64,000 bases of DNA from Roseivirga thermotolerans (GCF_014653175.1 NZ_BNAG01000001.1:62001-126000), one strand, 5' to 3'; counted from the first letter of the stretch, positions 1-9,007 are shown. Notes: generated by a model from the sequence alone, not told the origin. A program made the numbers and translations.

Positions 1-430
1 TACGCTCATAGCGCTCGTTCTGAATGGGTTTGTAGAGAAACTCCATGGGTACGTTCAGCTGACTGACAATGGCATGTGCAGGCCACTCCCAGTTGCAGGT
101 ATGGCCGGAAAGAAGAATAATTGGCTGGCCGGCATCGAGCAAACTTTTTAACTCATGAGGGTTTGTAATGTGAAAGTGCTTTTCCCAGTCGGCCTTTGAA
201 AAGCGGTAGGCAATGATTGATTCTGCAAACACCTCCATAAACTGATAGTAAAAGGCTTTGGCCGTAGCTTCTACCTGCTCTCTGCTGTATTCCGGAAAAG
301 AGTTGCTGATGTTGGTGCGGATAACCTCGCCTCGGTACCTGGAAATATAATAGGCAAAATGAGCGGCTAGTCTAAACCAAAAGTAAATCCAACGGGCGGG
401 AAACAGAGATACTATCCGTATGAGTGTCAT
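1..430 (-). CDS. Lipid A biosynthesis acyltransferase, LpxL/HtrB family (3' end missing)
   Basis: About 143 N-terminal residues are visible; the gene runs off the left edge of the window. The protein starts MTLIRIVSLFPARWIYFWFR, a hydrophobic N-terminus typical of inner-membrane LpxL/HtrB acyltransferases. Near residue 115 the segment GHTCNWEW fits the family's catalytic H-x4-E/D motif. By family knowledge these enzymes add secondary acyl chains to lipid A at the cytoplasmic face of the inner membrane. The ATG was chosen because it opens the membrane segment and lies about 80 bases downstream of a TATCTTTG promoter core. Which acyl position is modified cannot be told from this fragment. Confidence 0.85.
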   Translation of the reverse strand, partial: MTLIRIVSLFPARWIYFWFRLAAHFAYYISRYRGEVIRTNISNSFPEYSREQVEATAKAFYYQFMEVFAESIIAYRFSKADWEKHFHITNPHELKSLLDAGQPIILLSGHTCNWEWPAHAIVSQLNVPMEFLYKPIQNERYER

Positions 431-507
431 TGATGATTAAAAATTGAAATAAGTGAACGGCTTTGCCGGGCATTTAGTTCGTAATGCTTTTATAGCCTAA
501 GTGGCCG

Positions 508-515
508 CAAAGATA
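508..515 (-). promoter_or_regulatory. -7 promoter element (TATCTTTG) for the lipid A acyltransferase
   Basis: The minus strand reads TATCTTTG followed by C, an exact match to the Bacteroidota -7 consensus TAnnTTTG. It implies a leader of roughly 70-75 bases before the ATG at 430. No clear -33 TTTG was identified. Confidence 0.5.
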
Positions 516-527
516 GGCCAATAGCCT

Positions 528-1355
528 TTACAAAGGGCCACCAAAAAGCCAAAGAACAACCTCTTTGAACTCCCTTCTCCAGAACTGCTCGTTGTGCTCC
601 CCTTCAGGCACCAGTTTACTCTTAAGCTGGCGCGAATAGCCTTTTTCATCAAGAAGCCTCAGCATTCGCTGAAAGCTATCGACCATTTGAGGCCCTTCTT
701 TACCTCCCATGAGCAAATACAGTCTGGCTCCGCCCTGCAGTTCACCGGAATCCACCTGAATAAAGGGGCCTTCGCCCCACCAATAACTTGGCGACAAGAT
801 ACCGGCTTTACCAAACACCTGAGGGTACTCAAAAATGGCATAGTGAGAAATGAGCCCTCCAAGCGAACTGCCAATAATGGCCGTGTTTTGCGGATTGTTT
901 ATGGTTCGATAGGTCTGGTCTATGTAGGGCTTCACTGTATGCACTATAAAATCCATGTAAGGTTTCCCTTCGGCCTTGCCATATTTGGGGTGATCCCAGG
1001 CGGTTAATTCATGAATTCTGTTGGCCTGACCATTGTCTATACCCACCACAATAAAGCTCATCCTTTTTTCGGCATAGAGCTCATTTAAAATTTCGTCTAC
1101 TCCCCACTCTCCTACAAATGAGGTGGTGTCATCGAAAAGATTCTGACCATCGTGCATGTAAAGCACTGGATAGCGGTCGTTGGTAGTTTCATAATCGGGT
1201 GGAAGGTAAATGCGCACCTGCCGTTCTCTCTCAAGACCTTCTATAGTAAATACCGAATCGACTACATGTACATTGGCGGCTGCCGTAGAGGTGCTCTGCT
1301 GAGCATTGACCGAGATGGCCAGTGTTGTCATTAGTAGTGCTGTAAGTATTTTCAT
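528..1355 (-). CDS. Secreted alpha/beta-hydrolase, putative esterase family
   Basis: A 275-residue protein with a signal peptide (first ~19 residues, ending NAQQ). The family signature of putative esterases (Pfam Esterase, as in feruloyl and acetyl-xylan esterases and enterochelin esterase) is clear: RIYLPPDY near 48-55, PVLYMHDGQN near 63-72, and nucleophile elbow GSSLGG with Ser164. A histidine near 252 (EGEHNE) is the likely catalytic base. It is probably exported to the periplasm. The substrate is unknown: carbohydrate esters or siderophore esters are possible. It lies downstream of the copper operon but is separated from it by a strong stem-loop and about 160 bases, so it is probably a separate unit. 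Confidence 0.8.
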   Translation of the reverse strand: MKILTALLMTTLAISVNAQQSTSTAAANVHVVDSVFTIEGLERERQVRIYLPPDYETTNDRYPVLYMHDGQNLFDDTTSFVGEWGVDEILNELYAEKRMSFIVVGIDNGQANRIHELTAWDHPKYGKAEGKPYMDFIVHTVKPYIDQTYRTINNPQNTAIIGSSLGGLISHYAIFEYPQVFGKAGILSPSYWWGEGPFIQVDSGELQGGARLYLLMGGKEGPQMVDSFQRMLRLLDEKGYSRQLKSKLVPEGEHNEQFWRREFKEVVLWLFGGPL

Positions 1356-1483
1356 GATCTGAGTTTAACCTAAAAATTGATCACGAAAGTAAGGATAATC
1401 TAAAGAATGCACTCAAAAATCGTTATGGCTCTTACTTGTATATTCTACCCTTCTTCTGGTCTGAGAAAGTGAGGCTTTATATT

Positions 1484-1512
1484 CATCAGGCAGAGTTGCG
1501 CTCTGCCTGATG
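1484..1512 (-). terminator. Stem-loop at the end of the copper operon
   Basis: A perfect 12-bp inverted repeat (CATCAGGCAGAG and CTCTGCCTGATG, loop of 5) starts only a few bases after the stop of the multicopper oxidase gene. The minus-strand side is followed by AATATAAAG rather than a long T run, so it may act as a weak terminator or as an mRNA 3' stabiliser. Confidence 0.6.
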
Positions 1513-1517
1513 CTAAA

Positions 1518-3644
1518 CTAGTAGTTGATCTTTATGCCGGCTCCAAACTTCATGTCGCTATCATAGTGGGTTGAAAGAGACAAGTATTTTGACAGTATGT
1601 AAGAGGCTCCAACAGCATACTCCAAATCGGTATTCCACATACCCCACAACCTTACTCTGGGGGTTAGGGGCAAATCATCTCTTAAAAACTGTACTCTTAA
1701 CTTCCCTGTATGGTCTATCCTTACGTCTGACTCTATGAACCAGGGAAGGGTATATAGAACTCCTACACAAAGCACATTTCTCTCATTCTTTGTATTCTCC
1801 TGACCAAATAAGTTTTGGTCAGTTTCATGAGCATCTCTACTCCTTCCGTCCCACCCTATGTATGGCATTACAAACTGAGCACTGCCTACATATCGGCCAA
1901 AGTGCACTTCTGACTCGTAGCCTTTTTCATTGTTGATCCCAAGCCTCCACTCGCCAGAGAAACTCCAGCGTGTATTTGAAAAGGACACTTCACCATCGCT
2001 ACCGTTGGTTTCCAAGCCAACTTCTCCACCCATATAAAACCTGCGATCGTCTTTATACACTTTCCTTAAGGCTTTACGTGGGTTGGTAAATTGAGGGTTG
2101 GGATTTGGAGTATCATAGGTAAAGATTCTGCCCATACCGGACATCATATGATAGAGGATATGACAATGAAAATACCAGTCACCATATTCTTCTGAGGCAT
2201 GAAACTCAATGGTATCGGTTTCCATTGGCATCACGTCTAAAACCGTTTTGAGAGGAGCGTATTCACCCTGGCCGTTCAGTAGCCTGAAAAAGTGTCCGTG
2301 AAGGTGCATGGGATGTCTCATCATGGAGTTATTGTAAATCACAATTCTTAGGTTCTCCCCCTTTCGAATCAAGATTTTATCAGCTTCCGAAACTGTCTTA
2401 TTATCGATGGTCCATACATACCTGTTCATATTGCCCGTAAGCTCAAACCTTAGCTCTCTGGTGGTTCCTTTTGGAAGCGTTGTTTCCACTGGCGACTTTA
2501 ACATGGCGTAATTCAGGGTTACCAATGGCTCGGTGGCATCCATTACCTCCGGATACATGACACTATTCATGTCCATTTGCTGAAGGCTCATGTCCATTCC
2601 CATATCGTTCATTTTACCCCCCATAGTCATCATGGAATTCATCATAGACATCCCCTCAAAGTAGCGAAGCCTTGGTAACTCGTCTCCTTTTATTCTTTCG
2701 CCCTTGCCCAGCCAAAGTGAAGTGCTATTTGTTCGATCTTCAGAAGTGGCTTTTACTTCAAACTTCCCCTCGGCAGGAACAACTACTTTCACATCATAGG
2801 TTTCTGAAACCGCCACTATCAGCCTATCGACCAGAACCGGTTCAACATCTGCTCCATCGCTGGCAACCACTATCAATTGGCCTCCCGAATAGTCTATCCA
2901 AAAATATGTCGATGAACTGCCATTGATTATCCTAAGCCTGACGGTATCTCCCGGGTTAAACTCCGCTTCGTCCCATGGTCTTCCGTTTACCAAAAGCTTG
3001 TCGTAGTAGACATCGCTCACATCCATTGCCAGCATTCTCTTGGTTTCATTCATCAGCTTAGTGCCCGCTTTGCCAGCTACAATGGCCTCTGAATAGCTTT
3101 GAACTGCCCCTTTTTTTATTCCATACCAATCAGTCGCCTGATGCAATGATCGCTCTACCTGAATGGGATTTTCATCCGTCCAGTCAGATAGCAACATGGT
3201 GTATTCCGAGGCTACAGCTTCACCTCTTTTATGAATGATAAATGCCCCGTACATTCCTACCTGCTCCTGGAGCATAGTATGGGAATGATACCAATAGGTA
3301 CCTGATTGTACGATTGGAAAACGGAAGACGTGCTTACCCATTGGTTTGATGGGCGTGGTGGTAAGATAAGGCACTCCATCTTGTTCGTTGGGAAGAATAA
3401 GCCCATGCCAATGAATTGATGTTTCGTGGTGCATTTTGTTGTAAACATGGATTTCAGCCGTATCTCCTTCCGTAAAATACAGTGTTGGTGCCGGCAGCTG
3501 ACCGTTTATTGCAATGGCCTTGCGCGCCTTGCCTGTATAATTAACCAGTGTATCGCTTACCACAAGGTCATACTTTACCACTCTTTGGGCCAGCGCACAA
3601 TAGGCCGTTATAGTGCCTAGAATAATGAGAAAGAATCGTTTCAT
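1518..3644 (-). CDS. Multicopper oxidase (CopA/PcoA-like) with a C-terminal barrel-like domain
   Basis: A 708-residue exported protein (signal peptide ~1-19). Three cupredoxin domains carry the four copper-binding blocks: HWHG at 78-81, WYHSH at 118-122, HPMHLHGH near 439-446 and HCHILYH near 493-500. Between domains 2 and 3 (about 333-365) is a methionine-rich stretch such as MNDMGMDM, typical of periplasmic copper oxidases that oxidise or bind Cu(I). From about residue 545 to the end the sequence changes to alternating polar and hydrophobic strands (GGEVGLETN, SGEWRLGI, ESDVRIDH, YAVGASYIL) and ends KFGAGIKINY, resembling CopB-type outer-membrane barrels. I infer a CopA-CopB fusion. It is the last gene of the copper cluster, 7 bases after the DUF3347 gene. 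Oxidase assignment is firm; the tail assignment is tentative. Confidence 0.9.
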   Translation of the reverse strand: MKRFFLIILGTITAYCALAQRVVKYDLVVSDTLVNYTGKARKAIAINGQLPAPTLYFTEGDTAEIHVYNKMHHETSIHWHGLILPNEQDGVPYLTTTPIKPMGKHVFRFPIVQSGTYWYHSHTMLQEQVGMYGAFIIHKRGEAVASEYTMLLSDWTDENPIQVERSLHQATDWYGIKKGAVQSYSEAIVAGKAGTKLMNETKRMLAMDVSDVYYDKLLVNGRPWDEAEFNPGDTVRLRIINGSSSTYFWIDYSGGQLIVVASDGADVEPVLVDRLIVAVSETYDVKVVVPAEGKFEVKATSEDRTNSTSLWLGKGERIKGDELPRLRYFEGMSMMNSMMTMGGKMNDMGMDMSLQQMDMNSVMYPEVMDATEPLVTLNYAMLKSPVETTLPKGTTRELRFELTGNMNRYVWTIDNKTVSEADKILIRKGENLRIVIYNNSMMRHPMHLHGHFFRLLNGQGEYAPLKTVLDVMPMETDTIEFHASEEYGDWYFHCHILYHMMSGMGRIFTYDTPNPNPQFTNPRKALRKVYKDDRRFYMGGEVGLETNGSDGEVSFSNTRWSFSGEWRLGINNEKGYESEVHFGRYVGSAQFVMPYIGWDGRSRDAHETDQNLFGQENTKNERNVLCVGVLYTLPWFIESDVRIDHTGKLRVQFLRDDLPLTPRVRLWGMWNTDLEYAVGASYILSKYLSLSTHYDSDMKFGAGIKINY

Positions 3645-3651
3645 CTTCTTT

Positions 3652-4110
3652 TCAATTATTTCCGGTTAATTCCACTTTTCCGCAAGACAGCATTTGTTTG
3701 CCGTAAAATGGATTTCTTATCGTGTTAGACTCACTGACCCAGTACCACTTCTTCATAGGACAATAGATGTAGTAATGAGCTTCCTTAAAGGACTGGTCTC
3801 CCTGCAGATACTGCCAAAAGCTTTCAGAGAGCTTTGCAAACTCTGCTCTTTGTGCTTCCAGTTTTTTTTCTTCCTTAATCTTACCCAACGACACCATGAT
3901 GGTGGAAACCCTGCTTTTTTGGTCGTCCACTACGGTCATTGTCTCAAAAGACTTCAAAAGCGCGGAAGCTGAAACAGACGACTTTTTTGCATCACCATCT
4001 ACCAAAGAGTTCTTTAAGCCCACATACTGCCCAAAGACCTCACTTGTGGTTTGTGCTAAAAGGCTGCCCCAACTCAGGGCAGCCAATAGCATTATTGCCA
4101 AGGTTTTCAT
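3652..4110 (-). CDS. DUF3347 family exported protein
   Basis: A 152-residue protein with a signal peptide (first ~19 residues, ending SLLAQ). The C-terminal motifs YYIYCPM, WYWVSE, IRNPFYGK and MLSCG match DUF3347, a family common in Bacteroidota copper and other metal efflux loci and also found fused to CusB-type adaptors. The paired CPM and SCG cysteines suggest metal binding in the periplasm. Its start codon overlaps the stop of the upstream CopZ-like gene by four bases (ATGA), so the two are translationally coupled. The exact role is unknown; copper capture is inferred from the neighbours. Confidence 0.8.
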   Translation of the reverse strand: MKTLAIMLLAALSWGSLLAQTTSEVFGQYVGLKNSLVDGDAKKSSVSASALLKSFETMTVVDDQKSRVSTIMVSLGKIKEEKKLEAQRAEFAKLSESFWQYLQGDQSFKEAHYYIYCPMKKWYWVSESNTIRNPFYGKQMLSCGKVELTGNN

Positions 4111-4328
4111 GCATTAGTTTTTAATTGCTCTGCGGCATAACCAGCATCTTTAACAGCCTTGGTAATTTGATCTGCAGTTAAACCATTGGCCTTAACTGTT
4201 AGTACTTTATTGGGGTTTTTTAGATCAACCTCCCAATTGTCTGCTCCGGCTACCTCATCTAAAAATGGGGTTACTTTGGCCAAGCATCCTGTACATTTGA
4301 TTGTTGAATTGAATTTTAGAGTTTCCAT
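4107..4328 (-). CDS. Heavy-metal-associated domain protein, CopZ-like copper chaperone
   Basis: A 73-residue single HMA domain with metal-binding motif IKCTGCLAKV (CxxC at about residues 12-15) and a conserved C-terminal KDAGY segment. Family members carry Cu(I) in the cytosol to P-type ATPases or regulators. The usual GMTCxxC is replaced by IKCTGC, a common variant. It lies 82 bases after the ferredoxin-reductase-like gene and overlaps the DUF3347 gene by ATGA, consistent with one copper operon. Confidence 0.88.
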   Translation of the reverse strand: METLKFNSTIKCTGCLAKVTPFLDEVAGADNWEVDLKNPNKVLTVKANGLTADQITKAVKDAGYAAEQLKTNA

Positions 4329-4410
4329 TATTTGAGTTTTTAACTTTTGTGTAAAATTATTTTAAAGTGAGCGCCAGCAGCTTACATGATTGCCGACTAG
4401 TATTTCAGAA

Positions 4411-5439
4411 TTAGAGATAGGAAATGGTGAGTTCGTCTGTCACGGCAAGACCTGAGCATGGAAGCACAAATCCACTGTTTAACATTTCATCGGTTAAGGC
4501 ATAGTTCTCGTTCATCACTAGCTTGCCAGAAACCAATTTGACCCTGCAGGTTCCGCACATGGCCTCCTTGCATGAGTATGGAAGCTCAATTCCTGCATTG
4601 AGTATCGCATTGAGCACCAATTGATTTTTGGGTATGGTGATTTGCTCACTGCCGTTTTCTTTGATTATGGTAACCCTGGCGACTCCCTCATTGATAGGTG
4701 CCGTGGTGGTGTTAAAAGCACTGAAAGACTCTTGATAAATCTGGGACGGATCAACTCCCAAGTCGTTCAGGCTTAAACAAGCACTCTCCATCATTCCCTG
4801 CGGACCGCATAGGTATACTGCCGAAAAAGATGGGACATCACCTAGCGCCTCTACTAAAACCTCTGCATTAACTCGCCCTTTCTTTGCTCCCAAAAGGTTT
4901 TCTGAAGCAAGTGTTTCGAGTAAATGAATAACCTCAAACTGACCGGATGACTCTTTGGCCAGCCGTTGAAGCTGATCCAGAAATATGATTGACTGCTCGT
5001 TCTTATTGGCATAAATCAGCTTGATTGACTTCTCTGGTTTAGTTTTCAAGACCGACTTAATCATGGAGAAAAGAGGGGTAATACCGCTTCCCCCGGCAAT
5101 AAAAAGCAAGCCACCAGAGTGCTCCGCATCTTCTTTTAAAGCAAAGCGCCCCATAGGTTGACTCGTCTCCAGAAGCATTTCAGGCTTGAGGTTTTCTACC
5201 AATTGGGTAGAAAGGCGACCATTAGCCACTCTCTTTATGGTAATGGCCGGAAAGTCATCGACTCCCGGAGTTGAGGAGAAGGAATAAGACCTGCTTATTA
5301 CTTCGCCAAGTACCTGAGCAGACACATTAATGAACTGCCCGGGTTTATAGTGGTCTATCCAGGGGTCTGGCTCAAGCACCACAGTTATGGCATCGGGTGT
5401 CTCTCTGATCACCCTCCGCACTTTAATTTGCTTGTTCAT
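4411..5439 (-). CDS. Ferredoxin-NADP reductase-type flavoprotein with C-terminal 2Fe-2S domain (PaaE/Hmp-like)
   Basis: A 342-residue protein with three parts: an FAD-binding barrel (~1-100, motif RSYSFSS), an NAD(P)-binding fold (~105-235, GGSGITPLFSMI, then YLCGPQGMM) and a plant-type 2Fe-2S ferredoxin domain (~255-342, CKEAMCGTC with a fourth cysteine in LPCSG). This is the layout of PaaE and related oxygenase reductases. No oxygenase partner gene is nearby; instead it sits 15 bases after the copper ATPase gene and before the copper chaperone. I infer a reductase working on copper or on a repair function in the copper response, but the substrate is not visible in the sequence. Confidence 0.85.
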   Translation of the reverse strand: MNKQIKVRRVIRETPDAITVVLEPDPWIDHYKPGQFINVSAQVLGEVISRSYSFSSTPGVDDFPAITIKRVANGRLSTQLVENLKPEMLLETSQPMGRFALKEDAEHSGGLLFIAGGSGITPLFSMIKSVLKTKPEKSIKLIYANKNEQSIIFLDQLQRLAKESSGQFEVIHLLETLASENLLGAKKGRVNAEVLVEALGDVPSFSAVYLCGPQGMMESACLSLNDLGVDPSQIYQESFSAFNTTTAPINEGVARVTIIKENGSEQITIPKNQLVLNAILNAGIELPYSCKEAMCGTCRVKLVSGKLVMNENYALTDEMLNSGFVLPCSGLAVTDELTISYL

Positions 5440-5454
5440 GAAAATTAACTCCGG

Positions 5455-7716
5455 CTATATTCTGGCACGCTTAAGACGCAGGCTGTTGGCTACAACCGAG
5501 ACAGAACTAAAGGCCATTGCGGCTCCGGCAATCATAGGGTCCAGTAAAAATCCGTTGACCGGAAAAAGCACCCCAGCGGCCAAAGGAATACCAATCAGGT
5601 TATAGATAAAGGCCCAAAAGAGGTTTTGACGGATTCCTGAAACAGTACTTCGCGATAACCTTATGGCCTTAGGTATAGAGTTGAGGTCGGAAGTTATTAA
5701 GGTCATCTTTGCAACGTCCATCGCTATGTCAGATCCTTTTCCCATGGCTATGCTCACATCGGCCTGAGCCAGTGCGTGAGAGTCATTAATGCCATCGCCC
5801 ACCATCGCCACAATTTTACCTTCCTCTTGCAGTTTTTGGGTAAATGCGGCTTTGTCGGATGGCAGCACTTCTGCTTTGAACTGCGACAGCCCCACTTCTT
5901 TAGCCACTGCGGTTGCCGTTTGCAGGTTGTCTCCTGTGAGCATATACACCTCAATGCCCATTTTTTGAAGCGTAGAAATAGCCTCTTTGGAGGTGGCTTT
6001 AATTTTATCGGCTATAGAAATGATTGCCAATACTCTATCCGTATTGGCAAAATACACTACCGTGTTGGCGGTCTTCTGCCATTCTTCGGCCTGACGGGAA
6101 AGCTCCGAAGCCAATTCAATTCTATTTTCCTCTAAGAGTCTCTTATTGCCTATAAAGTAGCTCTTGCCTTCATGAACACCTTTTACTCCACGGCCGGTAA
6201 GACTTTCAAAATAATCGATGGAAGTACTCTTAACTCCTTGTCCTTTCAACTTGCCCACTACGGCTTCGGCCAAGGGGTGCTCGCTTTGCATTTCCAAACT
6301 CAACAGAATCTCCTGATATGCCAGGGCGAAGTTTTCCTGTTGCCATTTTAAGCCATTAACCTCGGGTCTGCCTTCCGTAATGGTACCTGTCTTATCTAAG
6401 ATCACGGCATTTACTTTGTGCCCCAGTTCAAGGCTTTCGGCATCCTTAATTAAAATATTGTTTTCAGCGCCTTTGCCCACACCAACCATTATGGCCGTTG
6501 GAGTTGCTAGCCCAAGGGCACAAGGGCAGGCAATAACCAACACCGACACAGACGACAGCAAAGCATAGGTAAAGGCATTGTCGCCTCCTAAAACCATCCA
6601 CACCACAAAAGTGATTATCGAAATGGCAATCACAATAGGCACAAAAATGCCCGCAATTTTATCCACCAGCTTTTGAACGGGCGCTTTGCTCCCCTGGGCT
6701 TCCTGAACCATTCTGATGATTCCTGCCAGCACGGTGTCTCCGCCCACCTTTTTGGCCACCATCTGAAAGCTACCTTTCTGGTTTACGGTGCCGGCAAACA
6801 CTTCAGCATCAACCGATTTGCTCACAGGAACAGACTCCCCCGTAATCATGCTCTCATCAACATAGGATTGACCGGAAGAGACTACACCATCTACCGGAAT
6901 TTTCTCACCGGGTTTAACCATCAATATAAATCCCTCTTTAACAGCCGATATGGGTATTTCTACCTCCTCTCCTTCAACAATGGCTTTGACGGTTTTAGGC
7001 TGTAGCCCCATTAATTTCTTTATGGCTGAAGATGTATTTGATTTGGCCTTTTCTTCCAGCAGTTTGCCTAAAGAAATAAAGGTGATGATAACCACTGCTG
7101 CTTCATAGTATACATGGGCGTGTATGCCCCGTTGATGCCAGAAATCGGGGAAAAAAGTATTGAATACACTAAATATAAAGGCTATTGATGTGCTAAGAGC
7201 CACAAGCGTATCCATATTGGCCATGCCGTGCTTGGCCTGTTTCCATGCCGTGCTAAAGAAACTTCGGCCAATATAAAACAGCACAATGGCCGATAGAGGC
7301 ATAGAAATCCATTTACCCGGCTCCCATTCCATGAAAAACATTCCGATAACAAAAACAGGAGCCGTTAGCAATGCAGACCAGATGAACCGACTCTTTATTT
7401 TTTTGTAATGCCTCATTTGCTCATCGGCCTGTGCCTGAGAAGCATCTTCTGTATCTACAATAAGGTCGTAGCCAATTTCCTGGACAGAACTCCTTAAATT
7501 TTCTACAGTTGCCTGCTCAGGGTTGAATTCGGCCCAGGCAGTTTGGGTAGCAAAGTTTACCCCAGCCTTCATAACTCCCGGTGTGTTTGCCAGCATAGAC
7601 TCCACACTCACCGCACAGGCGGCACAGGTCATACCGGTTACGGGAAAAGTCTGTTTTACAATGTTTGCATTTACAGATAACCTTGCCTCTGTGTTCTGCT
7701 TAATTGATTGTTCCAT
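5455..7716 (-). CDS. copA: Cu(+)-exporting P1B-type ATPase
   Basis: A 753-residue heavy-metal P-type ATPase. Features in order: one N-terminal HMA domain with CAAC at ~31-34; paired membrane helices; actuator motif TGES; the intramembrane metal site CPC (ACPCALG, ~397); the phosphorylation site DKTGT (~440); the SEHPLAEA motif (~479); hinge GDGIND (~639); and two last membrane helices. CPC plus SEHP and the CAAC domain indicate P1B-1, Cu(I) export from the cytosol. The ATG at 7716 was preferred over an in-frame TTG at 7734. It is followed after 15 bases by the flavoprotein gene and preceded by two AraC regulators on the same strand, which probably control it. Confidence 0.93.
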   Translation of the reverse strand: MEQSIKQNTEARLSVNANIVKQTFPVTGMTCAACAVSVESMLANTPGVMKAGVNFATQTAWAEFNPEQATVENLRSSVQEIGYDLIVDTEDASQAQADEQMRHYKKIKSRFIWSALLTAPVFVIGMFFMEWEPGKWISMPLSAIVLFYIGRSFFSTAWKQAKHGMANMDTLVALSTSIAFIFSVFNTFFPDFWHQRGIHAHVYYEAAVVIITFISLGKLLEEKAKSNTSSAIKKLMGLQPKTVKAIVEGEEVEIPISAVKEGFILMVKPGEKIPVDGVVSSGQSYVDESMITGESVPVSKSVDAEVFAGTVNQKGSFQMVAKKVGGDTVLAGIIRMVQEAQGSKAPVQKLVDKIAGIFVPIVIAISIITFVVWMVLGGDNAFTYALLSSVSVLVIACPCALGLATPTAIMVGVGKGAENNILIKDAESLELGHKVNAVILDKTGTITEGRPEVNGLKWQQENFALAYQEILLSLEMQSEHPLAEAVVGKLKGQGVKSTSIDYFESLTGRGVKGVHEGKSYFIGNKRLLEENRIELASELSRQAEEWQKTANTVVYFANTDRVLAIISIADKIKATSKEAISTLQKMGIEVYMLTGDNLQTATAVAKEVGLSQFKAEVLPSDKAAFTQKLQEEGKIVAMVGDGINDSHALAQADVSIAMGKGSDIAMDVAKMTLITSDLNSIPKAIRLSRSTVSGIRQNLFWAFIYNLIGIPLAAGVLFPVNGFLLDPMIAGAAMAFSSVSVVANSLRLKRARI

Positions 7717-7738
7717 TTTGAGTTTTTGTTTCAAAATT

Positions 7739-7771
7739 AGGAAGTGATACCCTCCTCTTCTTTACAAGATT
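7739..7771 (-). promoter_or_regulatory. Candidate operator/promoter region of copA
   Basis: This short gap holds the plus-strand blocks AGGAAGTG (7739-7746) and TTACAAGATT (7762-7771). The same two blocks occur next to each other upstream of the first AraC gene at 8412-8429. On the minus strand the second block gives TAATCTTG, a near match to the -7 consensus. I infer a shared control site for the two AraC regulators; binding is unproven. Confidence 0.35.
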
Positions 7772-7782
7772 ACAGGCTAACA

Positions 7783-8346
7783 TTATAGGTTTTCCGGTAT
7801 GCGCCTTCTGTTCAACCTAAATTGAGAAGGACTGATACCGGTTACACTCTTGAATTGGTTAGAAAGATGCTGGGGACTGCTGAACCCTGTTCGGAAAGCT
7901 ATCACTTCCAAGGTCTCCTCTGAATAAACCAGTAGTTCCCTAACTTTATCTACCCGACTAACGATGTAGTACCTCTCTAAAGTAATTCCTTCGTAGCGAC
8001 TAAATACTTCAGCCAGCGAATCATAGTTTTTATGAAACCTCAATGACAAGAACTCCGAAAGTTTTATGGAAGACAAAGCCCCTGAATTTTGCTCTATCAG
8101 GCTTTTAATAGCTTCCTTGAGCTGCCTGAGGAGGCTCGTAGTTCGATCTTCCAAAAGCTCAAAACCAAGAGGTTTAAGAAGCTCCTTTATGGTCACCAGG
8201 CCTTCGGCAGGCAGTGGTTTTTCCAGCTCAACCTGACCAAGGCTCACCTTATTCACCCTAAAACCCCGGATCTCCAGCAGGTCGCGAATGGTGGTAATGC
8301 ACCTGTTGCACACCATGCCTTTTATGTATATGCATTCCTGATCCAT
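7783..8346 (-). CDS. AraC-family regulator with N-terminal HMA-like CxxC domain (copy 1)
   Basis: A 187-residue protein starting MDQECIYIKGMVCNRC. The first ~65 residues resemble a heavy-metal-associated domain with metal motif MVCNRC; the C-terminal ~100 residues are an AraC/XylS double helix-turn-helix (IAFRTGFSSPQHLSNQFK, TGISPSQFRLNR). I chose the ATG at 8346 because an upstream in-frame start at 8391 adds 15 residues of non-domain sequence. It lies directly upstream of copA on the same strand. The architecture suggests a regulator that senses Cu(I) or another thiophilic metal. That is inference; its neighbour at 8429-9007 is a paralogue of the same layout. Confidence 0.82.
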   Translation of the reverse strand: MDQECIYIKGMVCNRCITTIRDLLEIRGFRVNKVSLGQVELEKPLPAEGLVTIKELLKPLGFELLEDRTTSLLRQLKEAIKSLIEQNSGALSSIKLSEFLSLRFHKNYDSLAEVFSRYEGITLERYYIVSRVDKVRELLVYSEETLEVIAFRTGFSSPQHLSNQFKSVTGISPSQFRLNRRRIPENL

Positions 8347-8411
8347 GATGTTAAAAAATAACTTTAGGCAAATATCCCTTTCTCGGCACATTCACCTGTT
8401 ACATTATAATC

Positions 8412-8429
8412 AGGAAGTGTTACAAGATT
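8412..8429 (-). promoter_or_regulatory. Candidate operator upstream of AraC copy 1
   Basis: Plus-strand AGGAAGTG (8412-8419) immediately followed by TTACAAGATT (8420-8429) repeats the two blocks seen upstream of copA. An ACATTATA block (8401-8408) also recurs at 7780-7787. It lies between the two regulator genes and could be bound by either. Confidence 0.35.
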
Positions 8430-9007
8430 TAGATCTGATCTAAAGGGTTCCTTTTTTGAATATCGTGAGTAGCCTTAAAAGCCGTTGGGGTTAGCCCGGT
8501 CACTTTTTTGAATTGACTCGACAGGTGTGCAACACTGCTATAACCAAGTTTATAGGCTATTTCCTTCACCGATAACTCATCGTAAAACAAGTGCTCCTTT
8601 ACCTTCTCCACTTTCTGGCGGATTATATATTGCTCTAGCGTAATACCCACAACAGTAGAGAAAAGGTGGCTCAGGTACGCGTAGTCAACGCCAAGCTTCT
8701 CTGAGAGAAAATCGGACCAATTGGTTTTGAGATCGAACTCATCTTTGTGATGAATTACTTCAATGATAAGGGTTTTGGCTTTTTCGAGAAGTACACTCTT
8801 CTCATCACCTATTAACTCAAACCCCTTCTTTTTCAGCTTATCGTTAAGCTCCAAAAGCTCGGCTTCAGATATCGGTGCAGGCAACTTCACTTCTCCCAAC
8901 GATACTGACATGGGCGTTATAGACATTGACTCAAAAACAGCCTCTACTGCAAGAATGCAGCGCCTGCAGACCATGTTTTTAATAAAAACCGATGTTTGTG
9001 TTCTCAT
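8429..9007 (-). CDS. AraC-family regulator with N-terminal HMA-like CxxC domain (copy 2)
   Basis: A 192-residue paralogue of the protein at 7783-8346, with the same plan: metal-site-like motif IKNMVCRRC near residues 9-17, a divergent HMA-like region to ~65, and a C-terminal AraC domain (KEIAYKLGYSSVAHLSSQFK, TGLTPTAF). Both copies share the SLGEV/SLGQV segment after the CxxC helix, supporting tandem duplication. It is the first regulator of the copper cluster in transcription order. The two copies may sense different metals or form heterodimers; nothing in the sequence decides. Confidence 0.82.
   Translation of the reverse strand: MRTQTSVFIKNMVCRRCILAVEAVFESMSITPMSVSLGEVKLPAPISEAELLELNDKLKKKGFELIGDEKSVLLEKAKTLIIEVIHHKDEFDLKTNWSDFLSEKLGVDYAYLSHLFSTVVGITLEQYIIRQKVEKVKEHLFYDELSVKEIAYKLGYSSVAHLSSQFKKVTGLTPTAFKATHDIQKRNPLDQI

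Noticed and set aside
594-1007. Plus-strand ORF opposite the esterase
   Set aside because: The minus-strand frame has a signal peptide and esterase motifs; this frame has no recognisable domain.
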